Counted from the stretch's first letter, positions 54,559 through 62,872 are shown. The stretch: 64,000 nt of DNA from BD1-7 clade bacterium (GCA_902705865.1 CACSIO010000012.1:794716-858715); one strand, 5' to 3'. Made by a program: numbers and translations. The notes: a model not told the origin generated them from the sequence alone.

Positions 54559-54882
54559 ATGGTTAGTAATTCGAGATCTCAAGAGAAATTCACAAAGTTC
54601 ATCTTAGTATGCTTTGTAATTGGTTATGGTTCGTCCACCTTAATGTTTCTTTCAATAGATGGAGGGACTGGAAGTGGTGGAGCCTTTCAAGCAATGCTTG
54701 CAATGATTATTCTTGTAAGTAGGGCGGTGGTTACAACATTTCTTGGTGTCATAGCACTATTTACATCTGCTTTACGTCAAAGTTGGCTAAAAGAAGGGGT
54801 TTTTAACAGCTATTGGCTACCGTTATTACTAAGTTCTCCACCAATTATTTGGTTATTATGGCAGTATGTATTCAGTGTTTAA
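54559..54882 (+). CDS. Cassette 2: small membrane protein
   Basis: Not recognised. The open frame runs back through attC 1, but the first plausible start inside the cassette is ATG 54559 (MVSNSRSQEKFTKF), giving 107 aa with three hydrophobic segments (FILVCFVIGYGSSTLMFL, AMLAMIILVSRAVVTTFLGVIALF, PLLLSSPPIIWLLWQYVF). No strong ribosome site. attC 2 follows 7 bp after the stop. Confidence 0.6.
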   Translation: MVSNSRSQEKFTKFILVCFVIGYGSSTLMFLSIDGGTGSGGAFQAMLAMIILVSRAVVTTFLGVIALFTSALRQSWLKEGVFNSYWLPLLLSSPPIIWLLWQYVFSV

Positions 54883-54889
54883 GTTCAGC

Positions 54890-54979
54890 ATTTAACAAGG
54901 GCAGGCACGCTCGTAAATGCTGCGCATTTACTGGACCTCCGCCGCGTTGCGGCTCCGGCCCGTGCTGCCAGCGTTACAT
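54890..54979 (+). repeat. attC 2
   Basis: 90 bp from ATTTAAC to GTTACAT. It contains the long inner stem CTCCGCCGCGTTGCGGCTCC shared with the gene-less cassettes' sites. Confidence 0.88.
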
Positions 54980-54994
54980 TTTCCAAGGAATATC

Positions 54995-55822
54995 ATGCCA
55001 GCAATCGAGAAATTAGATTTCAGTGTTATTGAATCTTTATCTAAGGTTCTTGGTGAAACTGCGAGTGGTTTTACAGGAACTGAAATAGGGAAAATATTGT
55101 ATGAATCAAATGTTGATGATATTGACTCTGGAAACACAAAATGGAAAAGGCTAAATTCAGCTCTTGCTAATAAACAAGAACAAGATCGTTGTGCTAACAA
55201 TGTTTTATTATTTGTTCAAAACTCATTGAATCCAGCCAGACATTACGACAATTTAGAGTGGTTTAATGATACTAGATTCAAGGTAAACCAAATCTTAAGT
55301 TTTTCAGGACTTCATCTCGGAGAAAATGGAAAGATTGAGTATGTGCAAAAATCAAATACTATAAGTGAAGCTGCTGCTAGAGCTAGCAAGCTTAAAGAAC
55401 ATTTAGTTGCAAGAAATGTTCACCCTGACGTTCTTAAATACTGCAAAGAAGAACTTGTTGTCGATAACTATTTTCATGCAGTTTTTGAGGCAACAAAAAG
55501 TGTTGCAGACAAAATTCGAAATTTGTCAGGGTTACATACGGATGGTGCGGGTCTTGTAGATGAAGCGTTTTCCTTTAAAGGGGTTCCACATTTAGCCTTA
55601 AATACTCTTGTGTCCGAAAGTGAAAAGAGTGAGCAAAAAGGTTTTATGAATTTACTTAAAGGACTTTTTGGTACATTCCGTAATACTACAGCCCATGCGC
55701 CAAAGATAACTTGGCAAATCGAGGAAATCGATGCGCTTGATATTTTATCAATGGTATCGCTTGTTCATAGAAGGCTGGATAAAGCAATCCAAGCTAAGAA
55801 AATGTACGAAGGAAAAATGTAA
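54995..55822 (+). CDS. Cassette 3: Ymh/TIGR02391-family protein with HEPN-type motif
   Basis: 275 aa from ATG 54995 (AAGGA 6 nt upstream; the frame extending upstream is attC readthrough). The C-terminal 120 residues match the Ymh/TIGR02391 family: VDNYFHAVFEATKSVADKIR, FKGVPHLALNTL, EQKGFMNLLKGLFGTFRNTTAHA. The RNTTAH sequence has the Rx4H pattern of HEPN ribonucleases, many of which act in phage abortive infection or toxin-antitoxin systems; no antitoxin partner is in the cassette. The N-terminal half (about 1-150) is helical and unassigned. The stop codon TAA is the one in the attC 3 outer box. Confidence 0.7.
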   Translation: MPAIEKLDFSVIESLSKVLGETASGFTGTEIGKILYESNVDDIDSGNTKWKRLNSALANKQEQDRCANNVLLFVQNSLNPARHYDNLEWFNDTRFKVNQILSFSGLHLGENGKIEYVQKSNTISEAAARASKLKEHLVARNVHPDVLKYCKEELVVDNYFHAVFEATKSVADKIRNLSGLHTDGAGLVDEAFSFKGVPHLALNTLVSESEKSEQKGFMNLLKGLFGTFRNTTAHAPKITWQIEEIDALDILSMVSLVHRRLDKAIQAKKMYEGKM

Positions 55823-55872
55823 CAAGTCAATCAAGAGGGACGCCTACGGCGCCCCTTATTGAGGCGTTAAAT
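55817..55872 (+). repeat. attC 3
   Basis: 56 bp, the shortest site here, from ATGTAAC to GTTAAAT with a GACGCC/GGCGCC stem. Confidence 0.85.
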
Positions 55873-55885
55873 GCCAAGGTAAGCT

Positions 55886-56245
55886 ATGTGCAGTTGCAAA
55901 GAAAAACCCACTTTAATTGACATCAGCAATAATCACTCTGATTTCAAATCAAAGCTAAACCAACTTGATGTTGGCAATTGGGTTTTGTTAATGCAGTGTC
56001 CCGATTGCAAGCAATTCTACAAAGTCGATGAGTGGGATAAATATCAAATCTGCTATGCAGTAAAAATCCCCTCACTCGAAAACTGGGAAGCATTTGATAG
56101 TGAGTCACTTATAAAAGAGCAAATGGTTCAAAACCGTGGCGGTCTTACCAACGGATCATGCATGTGGTCAGGCTGTGACATCAAGCAGGTAAAAGGCAGT
56201 GCTTACTGTGTTAACCATCTCTATTCAGGTGGCACTCGTGCGTGA
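55886..56245 (+). CDS. Cassette 4: Cys-rich small protein
   Basis: Not recognised. 119 aa with an N-terminal CSCK, a CPDCKQFY (CxxC) and a C-terminal CMWSGCDIK ... YCVNH, so one or two zinc sites are likely. Cytoplasmic, no signal peptide. attC 4 follows 2 bp after the stop. Confidence 0.6.
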   Translation: MCSCKEKPTLIDISNNHSDFKSKLNQLDVGNWVLLMQCPDCKQFYKVDEWDKYQICYAVKIPSLENWEAFDSESLIKEQMVQNRGGLTNGSCMWSGCDIKQVKGSAYCVNHLYSGGTRA

Positions 56246-56247
56246 GC

Positions 56248-56320
56248 ATTTAACAAGGCAAGGCAAAATCGCCCTGCGGGCTGGACGCGCTAAAGCGCGC
56301 CTTTGCTTGCGGCGTTATGC
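56248..56320 (+). repeat. attC 4
   Basis: 73 bp from ATTTAAC to GTTATGC, with a CGCGCTAAAGCGCGC inner hairpin. Confidence 0.88.
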
Positions 56321-56346
56321 AGTCTCATCCCTGAGATCGCGCATTC

Positions 56347-56859
56347 TTACAGGCTTCTGATTTGTTTAATTTCTTCTTCATCAATGCCTAATGATTCAAG
56401 AAATTTTTGATGTTCTTCAGGTTCCATCTCTTCAAATTTCTGATGCCAACTCAGCATTGATTTTTCATCAAAACCAGCTGCTTTCATTATTTCTACCCAA
56501 CGATCTTTAGTTACCATGTTGTCCTCCAAAAGGTTTGGCTCTTGTAGCAAAGCTACAATGGCTTTTTGTTGATTTCTCAATTGGTTTATCTCTTTTTCCA
56601 ATTCATTGAAATGATCTTTCAAGATTTGTGTTTGAGATAAACTGTCTTTACGCTCAATCAGTTCATTTATACTTGCCACTGGCACACCGTACGATCGATA
56701 TGAAACAATCGCCTCTAGGCGCTCAATCTCGCTTTCCCCATACCATCTATATCCATTATCAGAGCGCTTTGTGGGCATTAAAAGCCCTTCGCGCTCGTAA
56801 TAGAGAATGGTTGCTCTGGATATATTAAACTTCCTTGCTAGTTGCGTTACAGTCAGCAT
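56347..56859 (-). CDS. Cassette 5: MerR-family regulator, reverse orientation
   Basis: DNA-binding regulator of the MerR superfamily, 170 aa from ATG 56859 (MLTVTQLARKFN). N-terminal winged helix: ISRATILYYEREGLLMPTKRSDNGYRWYGESEIERL, then a coiled-coil (LEKEINQLRNQQKAIVALLQE) and a C-terminal domain of the TipAS/antibiotic-sensing kind without a clear assignment. It is the only gene in the array transcribed leftward, so it needs its own promoter and cannot be driven by a promoter at the left end of the array. Upstream GGTGA may be its ribosome site. Confidence 0.85.
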   Translation of the reverse strand: MLTVTQLARKFNISRATILYYEREGLLMPTKRSDNGYRWYGESEIERLEAIVSYRSYGVPVASINELIERKDSLSQTQILKDHFNELEKEINQLRNQQKAIVALLQEPNLLEDNMVTKDRWVEIMKAAGFDEKSMLSWHQKFEEMEPEEHQKFLESLGIDEEEIKQIRSL

Positions 56860-56959
56860 AAATTCACCAATTGCCCGTTGAGTAGCTATCATCCACCCTA
56901 AACCTATAGACGGGTCAATACCAAATTTATTATAGTTCTGACATTCTAAGAAAAATAAT

Positions 56960-57052
56960 GCATAACAAGGCGATGAATTTCGTTCTGGCCTTGCAGGCCT
57001 CCACCGGACTGTCGTCGCTTCGCGCCGCCAGCCGATTATCGCGGCGTTCTGT
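56960..57052 (+). repeat. attC 5
   Basis: 93 bp from GCATAAC to GTTCTGT; its own class, with a GGCCTTGCAGGCC inner hairpin. Confidence 0.88.
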
Positions 57053-57455
57053 GCGTTTCACGCTGTATTTCATTCCAAGTCTTTTACCCAATCATTACTC
57101 AACGCCGGTATGTCTTCTAAGCTGGCTTTCTTGTTTATTCAGGTTGTGAAATCCGGTGTATCCAAGCGTTCTGAGTTAGTTCGGTTCATGTGTCGGAAAG
57201 CATAATTTACTGCGTGGGTTTCTTCTCGTGTAAGGTTTTTCTCTCGGTCAGTCTTGGGCGGGTAGCGTGGCATTATCTTTCAGTTCATTTCGTCGCGTTT
57301 TGTTGGCAAGTTAGTTGTGTTAGTCTGCCGTTCAAACATTAATTCGTGTCACTGAGCTTTCTGATGCGCAGGGCGCACAGAGTAGCAGGGCGGCACAGAA
57401 CAAGCGCATGCAAAGGACAGTCGCCGCTATGCGTCGCCTGCCTTTGATGCGGGCG
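57047..57455 (+). mobile_element. Cassette 6: gene-less cassette, family A copy 1
   Basis: 409 bp with no credible gene. It starts TTCTGTGCGTTTCACGCTG and shares most of its sequence with cassettes 7, 8, 15, 16 and the partial 20. A weakened stem GCCGG/CTGGC (57104-57126) occupies the place of the hairpin seen in cassette 7. Confidence 0.8.
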
Positions 57456-57461
57456 TTCTGT
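57395..57461 (+). repeat. attC 6
   Basis: 67 bp from ACAGAAC to GTTCTGT, outer boxes exactly complementary; short class with CAAAGGACAGTCGCC core. Confidence 0.87.
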
Positions 57462-57883
57462 GCGTTTCACGCTGGTGTTCTTTCCAAGTCTTTCTCCCAA
57501 GCATTACTCAAAGCCGGTTATGATTTTGCACCGGCTTTCTTGTTTATGCTGGTTGTGAAATCCGGTGTATCCAAGCGTTCTGAGTTGGTTCGGTTCATGG
57601 CCCGGCAAGCTCAATTTCCTGCGTAGATTTCTTCTCGTGTAAGGTTCTGCTCTCGGTCAGTCTTGGGCGGGTAGCGTCGTATTCTCTTTCAGTTCATTTC
57701 GTCGCGTTTTGTTGGCACGTCAGTTGTGTTAGTCTGCCGTTCAAACATTAATTCGTGTCAGCGAGTATTCTGATTTGCAGGGCGCACAGAGTAGCAGGGC
57801 GGCACAGAACAAGCGCAGGCACGCTCAGCCACTGCGTGGCTTGGACCTCCGCCGCGTTGCGGCTCCGGCCCGTGCTGCGAGCG
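57456..57883 (+). mobile_element. Cassette 7: gene-less cassette, family A copy 2
   Basis: 428 bp. The open frame that spans attC 6 into this cassette is not preserved in other copies, because of one-base length differences, so it is not called. A perfect hairpin AAAGCCGGT/ACCGGCTTT (57510-57538) followed by CTTGTTT resembles a terminator. Confidence 0.8.
57510..57538 (+). terminator. Terminator-like hairpin in cassette 7
   Basis: AAAGCCGGT (57510-57518) pairs with ACCGGCTTT (57530-57538); a T-rich CTTGTTTA follows. Confidence 0.6.
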
Positions 57884-57889
57884 TTCTGT
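57804..57889 (+). repeat. attC 7
   Basis: 86 bp from ACAGAAC to GTTCTGT, with the CTCAGCCACTGCGTGGCTTGG and CTCCGCCGCGTTGCGG stems; same class as attC 8 and 15. Confidence 0.9.
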
Positions 57890-58311
57890 GCGTTTCACGC
57901 TGTAGTTCTTTCCAAGTCTTTTACCCAAGCATTACTCAAAGCCGGTATTGATTTTGCACCGGCTTTCTTGTTTATTCAGGTTGTGAAATCCGGCGTGTCC
58001 AGGCGTTCTGCATTAGTTTAGTTCATGCGTCGGCAAGCATAATTTCCTTCGGTAGTTTCCTTAGATTTTAGGCTCGTTTCTCGGTCAGTCTTGTGCGGGT
58101 AGTGGGGTATTTTCTTTCAGTTCATTTCGTCGCGTTTTGTTGGCAAGTTAGTTGTGTTAGTCTGCCGTTCAAACATTGAATCGTGTCAGAGAGCTTTCTG
58201 ATTTGCAGGGCGCACAGAGTAGCAGGGCGGCACAGAACAAGCGCAGGCACGCTCAGCCACTGCGTGGCTTGGACCTCCGCCGCGTTGCGGCTCCGGCCCG
58301 TGCTGCGGGCG
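57884..58311 (+). mobile_element. Cassette 8: gene-less cassette, family A copy 3
   Basis: 428 bp, close to cassette 7. Reading frames across it are closed by an early TAG at 58019 that is absent from other copies. Confidence 0.8.
57938..57966 (+). terminator. Terminator-like hairpin in cassette 8
   Basis: AAAGCCGGT (57938-57946) pairs with ACCGGCTTT (57958-57966); CTTGTTT follows. Confidence 0.6.
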
Positions 58312-58317
58312 TTAGGT
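58232..58317 (+). repeat. attC 8
   Basis: 86 bp from ACAGAAC to GTTAGGT; same class as attC 7. Confidence 0.9.
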
Positions 58318-58323
58318 GAAACT

Positions 58324-58797
58324 ATGAATCGTATATCCACCTTTTTAATAATCATCCTTATGAGTGCAAATACAATGGCGGGAAATTTTTTTCCAGAAAA
58401 CTACAAGACATTTCCTTATAGTGAGGGGGATTTGTTAGCAAGTCATCGATCAGATGGCAGGTATTCGATAAACAAAGTTCTTCGAATAGATAAAGTAGTT
58501 CTTAAAGCAGGCGAAACCATTCTTATTCAAAATCAAGCATTTGAAGCACCAGAAGAAGATTACCTACTGATAATTAGTATGTCATACGGTGATGATGAGT
58601 TTGATTCTTTGGAAGCGGCAAAATTGGCAGCTGATAAAGGAGTTTGGACTATAAAAATGGGGCATGTGCCAAATCGAGCACCAGGTGCTGCTAATGGGCA
58701 AACGCTCATTGGGCATCATCCTGTAAAGGAGGGTGAACTAGAAGGGTACAATCAATGGAAGAATGCATTCATTAAAGGTGAAGCTGGTGTTTTCTAA
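58324..58797 (+). CDS. Cassette 9: secreted protein of unknown function
   Basis: Not recognised. From ATG 58324 (MNRISTFLIIILMSANTMA) it is 157 aa with a clear signal peptide; longer frames upstream run through attC 8 and are not believed. The mature part opens NFFPENYKTFPYSEGD and has no Cys. attC 9 follows 9 bp after the stop. Confidence 0.65.
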   Translation: MNRISTFLIIILMSANTMAGNFFPENYKTFPYSEGDLLASHRSDGRYSINKVLRIDKVVLKAGETILIQNQAFEAPEEDYLLIISMSYGDDEFDSLEAAKLAADKGVWTIKMGHVPNRAPGAANGQTLIGHHPVKEGELEGYNQWKNAFIKGEAGVF

Positions 58798-58806
58798 TTT
58801 GACCTC

Positions 58807-58902
58807 ACCTAACAAGTGCATCAACTTCGCTCCGGCCACGTTGTGGCCTACGCCGGACAGCCGCCGCTGCGCGTCGTCTGCCGGTTATGCATGGCGTTAT
58901 GT
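58807..58902 (+). repeat. attC 9
   Basis: 96 bp from ACCTAAC to GTTATGT, with AACTTCGCTCCGGCCACGTT core shared with attC 11, 12, 14 and 19. An inner GTTATGC at 58884 is not the crossover, because the next cassette's attC starts ACATAAC. Confidence 0.9.
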
Positions 58903-58932
58903 GCTCTGAGTTAAACTACAAGTATCACTCTT

Positions 58933-59394
58933 ATGAAATATTATGAAGCTACATCAAATGAAATCCCTATGAGTCTGCTACTTGAAGCTGACCCTTCTGA
59001 ATCTAGCGTGAATTCATACTTATCAAATTCATTATGCTTTGTTGCCAAAGATGAAAATGATAAAACTGTAGGCGCTTGTGTTTTAAAGGAAACAGGAAAG
59101 GATGTAATAGAATTGTTCAATATTTCTGTGGGCCCAAATTCACAATCTAAAGGTATTGGCTCTGGATTGCTTCAATATGTAATTAAACAGGTTAAAATTA
59201 AGAATTATCAACGAATGGAGTTGGGTACAGGAACATTTGGATATCAACTTACATTTTATCAAAGACTTGGTTTTCGTGTGGAAACAGTGCTTAAAGATTA
59301 CTTTATTAAAAATTACCCTGAACCAATCTTTGAAAATGGCATTCAGCACAAAGATATGCTGAGGTTATACCTAGATACATCAACACGCACATAA
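58933..59394 (+). CDS. Cassette 10: GNAT N-acetyltransferase
   Basis: 153-aa acetyl-CoA-dependent acetyltransferase, acceptor unknown. The acetyl-CoA loop SQSKGIGSGLLQ near 75 (Q/RxxGxG/A), preceded by IELFNISVGP and followed by the strand RMELGTGTFGYQLTFYQRLGF, are GNAT motifs A and B. Such enzymes in integrons may modify antibiotics, toxins or proteins; nothing here points to one. The stop TAA lies in the attC 10 outer box. Confidence 0.85.
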   Translation: MKYYEATSNEIPMSLLLEADPSESSVNSYLSNSLCFVAKDENDKTVGACVLKETGKDVIELFNISVGPNSQSKGIGSGLLQYVIKQVKIKNYQRMELGTGTFGYQLTFYQRLGFRVETVLKDYFIKNYPEPIFENGIQHKDMLRLYLDTSTRT

Positions 59395-59477
59395 CAAGGC
59401 CAAGCACGATCGCAAATGCAAGCATTTGCTGGACCTCCGCTGCTTCGCAGCTCCGGCCCGTGTTGGCGACGTTATGC
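59389..59477 (+). repeat. attC 10
   Basis: 89 bp from ACATAAC to GTTATGC; class with GCAAATGCAAGCATTTGC inner stem, shared with attC 13. Confidence 0.9.
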
Positions 59478-59923
59478 CTCTTTTTCATCTTGTATCAACT
59501 GTGCTTCCACTTTCGCTACCCAGGCATTACGCGTAGCGGCTTGGTGAGTTATTAGCCCGAGCGTAATCTGGCTTGCCGCAATTGTGTTTCTAGTCGCCAA
59601 CATCTAATCACTTTCAGTGCTTTCTGGCGGCAATTTTCCCGTCGTGCAGTTTCAAACAGTTGTTTGTTTGCCCGGTAGAGCTGGGCGGTGAGGTAAGGTG
59701 TTTTGATTCAGTATAATCTGGCGCAACGGTGTGCCCGTTTGCAATTATGGTATGCTACCGATCAAGTTTTTTAAGTAGCAGGGCGGCTTTGTTAGGTGCA
59801 GTTTATAGATTTGGTTTCGGCTACTGCGAGCCAGCATAACAAGTGCATCAACTTCGCTCCGGCCACGTTGTGGCCTACGCCGGACAGCCGCCGCTGTGCG
59901 TCGTCTGCCGGTTATGCATGGCG
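59472..59923 (+). mobile_element. Cassette 11: gene-less cassette, family B copy 1
   Basis: 452 bp without a credible gene; nearly identical to cassette 19. It starts TTATGCCTCTTTTTCATC and shares ACCCAGGCATTAC near its start, and GTAGCAGGGCGGC before its attC, with family A, suggesting common ancestry. A TATAAT at 59712-59717 is not kept in cassette 19 (TGTAAT). Confidence 0.8.
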
Positions 59924-59929
59924 TTATAC
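59834..59929 (+). repeat. attC 11
   Basis: 96 bp from GCATAAC to GTTATAC; class of attC 9. Confidence 0.9.
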
Positions 59930-59943
59930 CATCGAGAGAACTT

Positions 59944-60294
59944 ATGAATCATATTGAGTGTGGAAGTTGCAACTGCGTTTTTCCACAGACTGAGTTGGTG
60001 TGTATAGACTCACGAGATCCTTTGAAAAAATGTATTTGTCCAAAATGCGATATAAGTCTGCACACGATGTCCGTTAAACAATTTCTTTTGACCAAACAAA
60101 TGATTGGACCAGTAGTGCTCGCACCATTGCTGACGCCTATTCTTAGCGTATTTTCCACTTTAGGGATTCGGACGGGTAACATTTGGTACTTGATTCTAGG
60201 CGCAGTTTTTTTTGCTTCAGCTTTGTGGGCGGGCCGGAAATTTCTTAAGCGCTTCGAAAAGCCCATATTGCTGAGCCCCTATGGTACGGTATAA
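59944..60294 (+). CDS. Cassette 12: zinc-ribbon membrane protein
   Basis: Not recognised. From ATG 59944 (MNHIECGSCNCVFPQ) it is 116 aa: a four-Cys ribbon (CGSC ... CPKCD, residues about 6-35), two hydrophobic segments (MIGPVVLAPLLTPILSVFS, IWYLILGAVFFASALWAG) and a short basic tail. The stop TAA is in attC 12. Confidence 0.7.
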   Translation: MNHIECGSCNCVFPQTELVCIDSRDPLKKCICPKCDISLHTMSVKQFLLTKQMIGPVVLAPLLTPILSVFSTLGIRTGNIWYLILGAVFFASALWAGRKFLKRFEKPILLSPYGTV

Positions 60295-60383
60295 CAAGTG
60301 CATCAACTTCGCTCCGGCCACGTTGTGGCCTACGCCGGACAGCCCCGCTCCGCGTCGTCTGCCGGTTATGCATGGCGTTATGG
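60289..60383 (+). repeat. attC 12
   Basis: 95 bp from GTATAAC to GTTATGG; class of attC 9, one base shorter in the core. Confidence 0.88.
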
Positions 60384-60399
60384 CCAGAGAATTTGGTAG

Positions 60400-60876
60400 A
60401 TGAAGTACGTTTTTTATAAGGAAGGCTACGATTTTGTTGCATCTAATGAAAATGATCATGATGCAATTCATATCCGTAATGTTTCAAAGCTTAAGACGAT
60501 CAGAAACTTAGTTAATTGGCTTGTCAGCGACGTTGGCTTTAAGTATCAGACGAGGTGGCTGGATGTTGATTATGAAATATCTCCAAATTTTGGTGGGTAC
60601 GGATATAGCATTAAAGATGATAAAGGAAACAAAATCGGCAAAGTTAAATCAGGTTCGTTTGGGAGCGTTCGGATACTGGAGACTAGGCAAGGCCAAGAAA
60701 TTCTTTTAGAGGAAAGAAGTCCGTCCGAATATGCTTTGAAAGTGAATAGTACAGAAATAGGTGCAATCAAAACAAATAGTATCATCAATAGGTTTCCAAT
60801 TGAGGTTGACCTATATTTAGACGAACAGCCAGCGACGCACTTGTTGGCATTGTTTGCAGTACTGAAGTGTGTTTAG
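60400..60876 (+). CDS. Cassette 13: protein of unknown function
   Basis: 158 aa, cytoplasmic by sequence, rich in Gly and Lys around SIKDDKGNKIGKVKSGSFG. This alternating pattern slightly recalls LURP-one/scramblase-like beta-barrels, but no family can be named. attC 13 begins on the next base after the stop. Confidence 0.6.
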   Translation: MKYVFYKEGYDFVASNENDHDAIHIRNVSKLKTIRNLVNWLVSDVGFKYQTRWLDVDYEISPNFGGYGYSIKDDKGNKIGKVKSGSFGSVRILETRQGQEILLEERSPSEYALKVNSTEIGAIKTNSIINRFPIEVDLYLDEQPATHLLALFAVLKCV

Positions 60877-60965
60877 CCATAACAAGGCCAAGCACGCTCG
60901 CAAATGCGAGCATTTGCTGGACCTCCGCTGCTACGCAGCTCCGGCCCGTGTTGGCGACGTTATGT
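60877..60965 (+). repeat. attC 13
   Basis: 89 bp from CCATAAC to GTTATGT; class of attC 10. Confidence 0.9.
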
Positions 60966-60975
60966 GTATTGGAAT

Positions 60976-61332
60976 ATGAAAGAACTCATAGCTATATTTC
61001 TACTAACAATTTCCGTTAACTCTTTAGCGCAGGAACTGCCGCTCGAAGATGGAGAGTATAAATTTCAGCATAAATACGCCGAGCACCCTAGCCTCGATAG
61101 CTTAACCTTCAATGTTACAATTCAAGGCTTCAATATTATTGTCAGCAACAGCCAACCTTCAACCGTTTGGCCTCAAGGCGTAATCGAGCAAGGTAAATTA
61201 TTTTTACATTCAAACTCCAAGCAATGGATAATCATTAACAATAACGATGAAAAATCAGCAACAGAGGTCGGCGGTTGTAGTGACGGGCCAACTGTAATAG
61301 ATTTGGTAAAAAAAATTTACTGGTCATGCTAA
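60976..61332 (+). CDS. Cassette 14: secreted small protein
   Basis: Not recognised. From ATG 60976 (MKELIAIFLLTISVNSLAQE) it is 118 aa with a signal peptide; the end has two Cys (GGCSDG, YWSC). A longer frame upstream runs through attC 13 and is not believed. TTGGAA lies upstream of the start. Confidence 0.65.
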   Translation: MKELIAIFLLTISVNSLAQELPLEDGEYKFQHKYAEHPSLDSLTFNVTIQGFNIIVSNSQPSTVWPQGVIEQGKLFLHSNSKQWIIINNNDEKSATEVGGCSDGPTVIDLVKKIYWSC

Positions 61333-61342
61333 ACAAAAATAC

Positions 61343-61438
61343 ACATAACAAGTGCATCAACTTCGCTCCGGCCACGTTGTGGCCTACGCCGGACAGCCGC
61401 CGCTGCGCGTCGTCTGCCGGTTATGCATGGCGTTCTGT
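61343..61438 (+). repeat. attC 14
   Basis: 96 bp from ACATAAC to GTTCTGT; class of attC 9. Confidence 0.9.
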
Positions 61439-61861
61439 GCGTTTCACGCTGTAGTTCATTCCAAGTCTTCTACCCAGGCATTACTCGAAATTAGTCAGTG
61501 ATTTAGCCGTGGCTTTCGTATTTGTTCAGGTTTCGAAATTAGGCGTATCCAAGAGTTCTAAATTGGTTTAGTTCTTGTGCCGGAAAGCACAATTTCCTGC
61601 GCGGGTTTCCATTGGATACGGGGTTGCTGCTCGGTCAGTCTTGGGCGGGTAGTCGGGTATTTTCTTTCAGTTCATTTCGCCGCGTTTTGTTGGCAAGTTA
61701 GTTGTGTTAGTCTGCCGTTCAAACACTAATTCGTGTCAGCGAGCTTTCTGATTTGCAGAGCGCACAGAGTAGCAGGGTGGCACAGAACAAGCGCAGGCAC
61801 GCTCAGCCACTGCGTGGCTTGGACCTCCGCCGCGTTGCGGCTCCGGCCCGTGCTGCGGGCG
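61433..61861 (+). mobile_element. Cassette 15: gene-less cassette, family A copy 4
   Basis: 429 bp, the most diverged copy: the hairpin arms are lost, while the 3' end around attC is kept. Confidence 0.78.
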
Positions 61862-61867
61862 TTCTGT
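61782..61867 (+). repeat. attC 15
   Basis: 86 bp from ACAGAAC to GTTCTGT; class of attC 7. Confidence 0.9.
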
Positions 61868-62284
61868 GTTTTTCACGACGGTGTTTATTCCAAGTCTTTT
61901 ACCCTAGCGTTACTCAATGTCGGTTAGCGATCTAGCACTGGCTTTCTTGTTTATTCAGGTTGTGAAATCCGGCGTATCCAAGCGTTCTGAATTGGTTTCG
62001 TTCATGTGTCGTCAAGCATAATTTCCTGCGTGGGTTTCCTCTCGTGTAAGGTTCTGCTCTCGGTCAGTCTTGTGCGGGTAGTGGGGTATTTTCTTTCAGT
62101 TCATTTCGTCGCGTTTTGTTGGCAAGTCAGTTGTGTTAGGCTGCCGTTCAAACATTAATTCGTGTCATTGAGCTTTCTGATGTGCAGGGCGCACAGAGTA
62201 GCAGGGCGGCACAGAACAAGCGCAGGCACGCTCAGCCACTACGTGGCTTGGACCTCCGCTTCGCTGCGGCCCGTGCTGCGAACG
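61862..62284 (+). mobile_element. Cassette 16: gene-less cassette, family A copy 5
   Basis: 423 bp. The hairpin survives with G-U pairs: GTCGGT (61919-61924) with ACTGGC (61937-61942). Confidence 0.8.
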
Positions 62285-62290
62285 TTCAAT
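62211..62290 (+). repeat. attC 16
   Basis: 80 bp from ACAGAAC to GTTCAAT; class of attC 7 with a 6-bp deletion in the core. Confidence 0.88.
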
Positions 62291-62328
62291 TCTTTTAGTG
62301 AGCACTGGGTATAAAACTTAAGGATTTT

Positions 62329-62793
62329 GTGTTGAATAGAAACACTTTGTTAATTGCGACTTTCGCAATAGGTACCACAGTTGGAGCTATCGCGAGTGAA
62401 TTGGCTTCCAATGGGCTTTATGTGTTTAAGGCCGGAGACTCGATTGTGGCTGCGGAAGTAAATTCAAATTTTGATCTGCTGTATTCGAAAATGGAGGCGT
62501 TACGAAAACGTTCTGTGACGAATATACTCGATTCGTATCCAGGTTCATTGGAATGCGCTGGTGACGATAATTCTATCGGAAATATTCGCTTTAATGTAGA
62601 TGGAACAATTAGTTCGAATACGATCTATGCAGGTGCTACTGAATGGGCTCATGCTGAAGGAGTAGATCAGATTGTAGTTAATACAGTTCCACCTATATCG
62701 CTTAGTGTCTCATACTCGGAGACAGCTTCTTCCGCACCGATTAGGCTAGAGCCCATCGTTGGCTCTGTTGGGTACTTCTGCGGCAAGATTTAA
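62329..62793 (+). CDS. Cassette 17: secreted protein of unknown function
   Basis: 154 aa. The start is not ATG: GTG 62329 or TTG 62332, with TAAGGA just upstream favouring 62332. Signal peptide (LLIATFAIGTTVGAIAS), then FKAGDSIVAAEVNSNFDLLYSKMEAL, a pattern common near the N-terminus of phage tail-associated and surface proteins, and a beta-rich rest with two Cys. Function unknown. Its stop overlaps attC 17 by one base. Confidence 0.62.
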   Translation: MLNRNTLLIATFAIGTTVGAIASELASNGLYVFKAGDSIVAAEVNSNFDLLYSKMEALRKRSVTNILDSYPGSLECAGDDNSIGNIRFNVDGTISSNTIYAGATEWAHAEGVDQIVVNTVPPISLSVSYSETASSAPIRLEPIVGSVGYFCGKI

Positions 62794-62859
62794 TTGAACA
62801 AGCGCATGCTCGGGACAGCCGCCGCTTCGCGCCGTCTGCCCGAGATGCGAGCGTTAAAC
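62793..62859 (+). repeat. attC 17
   Basis: 67 bp from ATTGAAC to GTTAAAC; short class with GCTCGGGACAGCCGCC core, shared with attC 18. Confidence 0.88.
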
Positions 62860-62872
62860 GAATTAGAGAGTT

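Noticed and set aside
57408..58021. Open frames of 72-88 codons across the gene-less cassettes and attC 6/7
   Set aside because: They start in or before attC sites, differ in frame between copies because of single-base insertions, and are closed by copy-specific stops; not genes.
58183..58323. N-terminal extension of the cassette 9 protein running through attC 8
   Set aside because: The same amino-acid string appears wherever this attC class occurs (for example at 61733-61927); it is translated recombination site. The start at 58324 with a signal peptide is preferred.
59701..59760. TATAAT and an extended -10-like TGGTATGCT in family B cassettes as a promoter
   Set aside because: TATAAT is TGTAAT in the second copy, and no acceptable -35 box lies 16-18 bp upstream of either; too weak to call.
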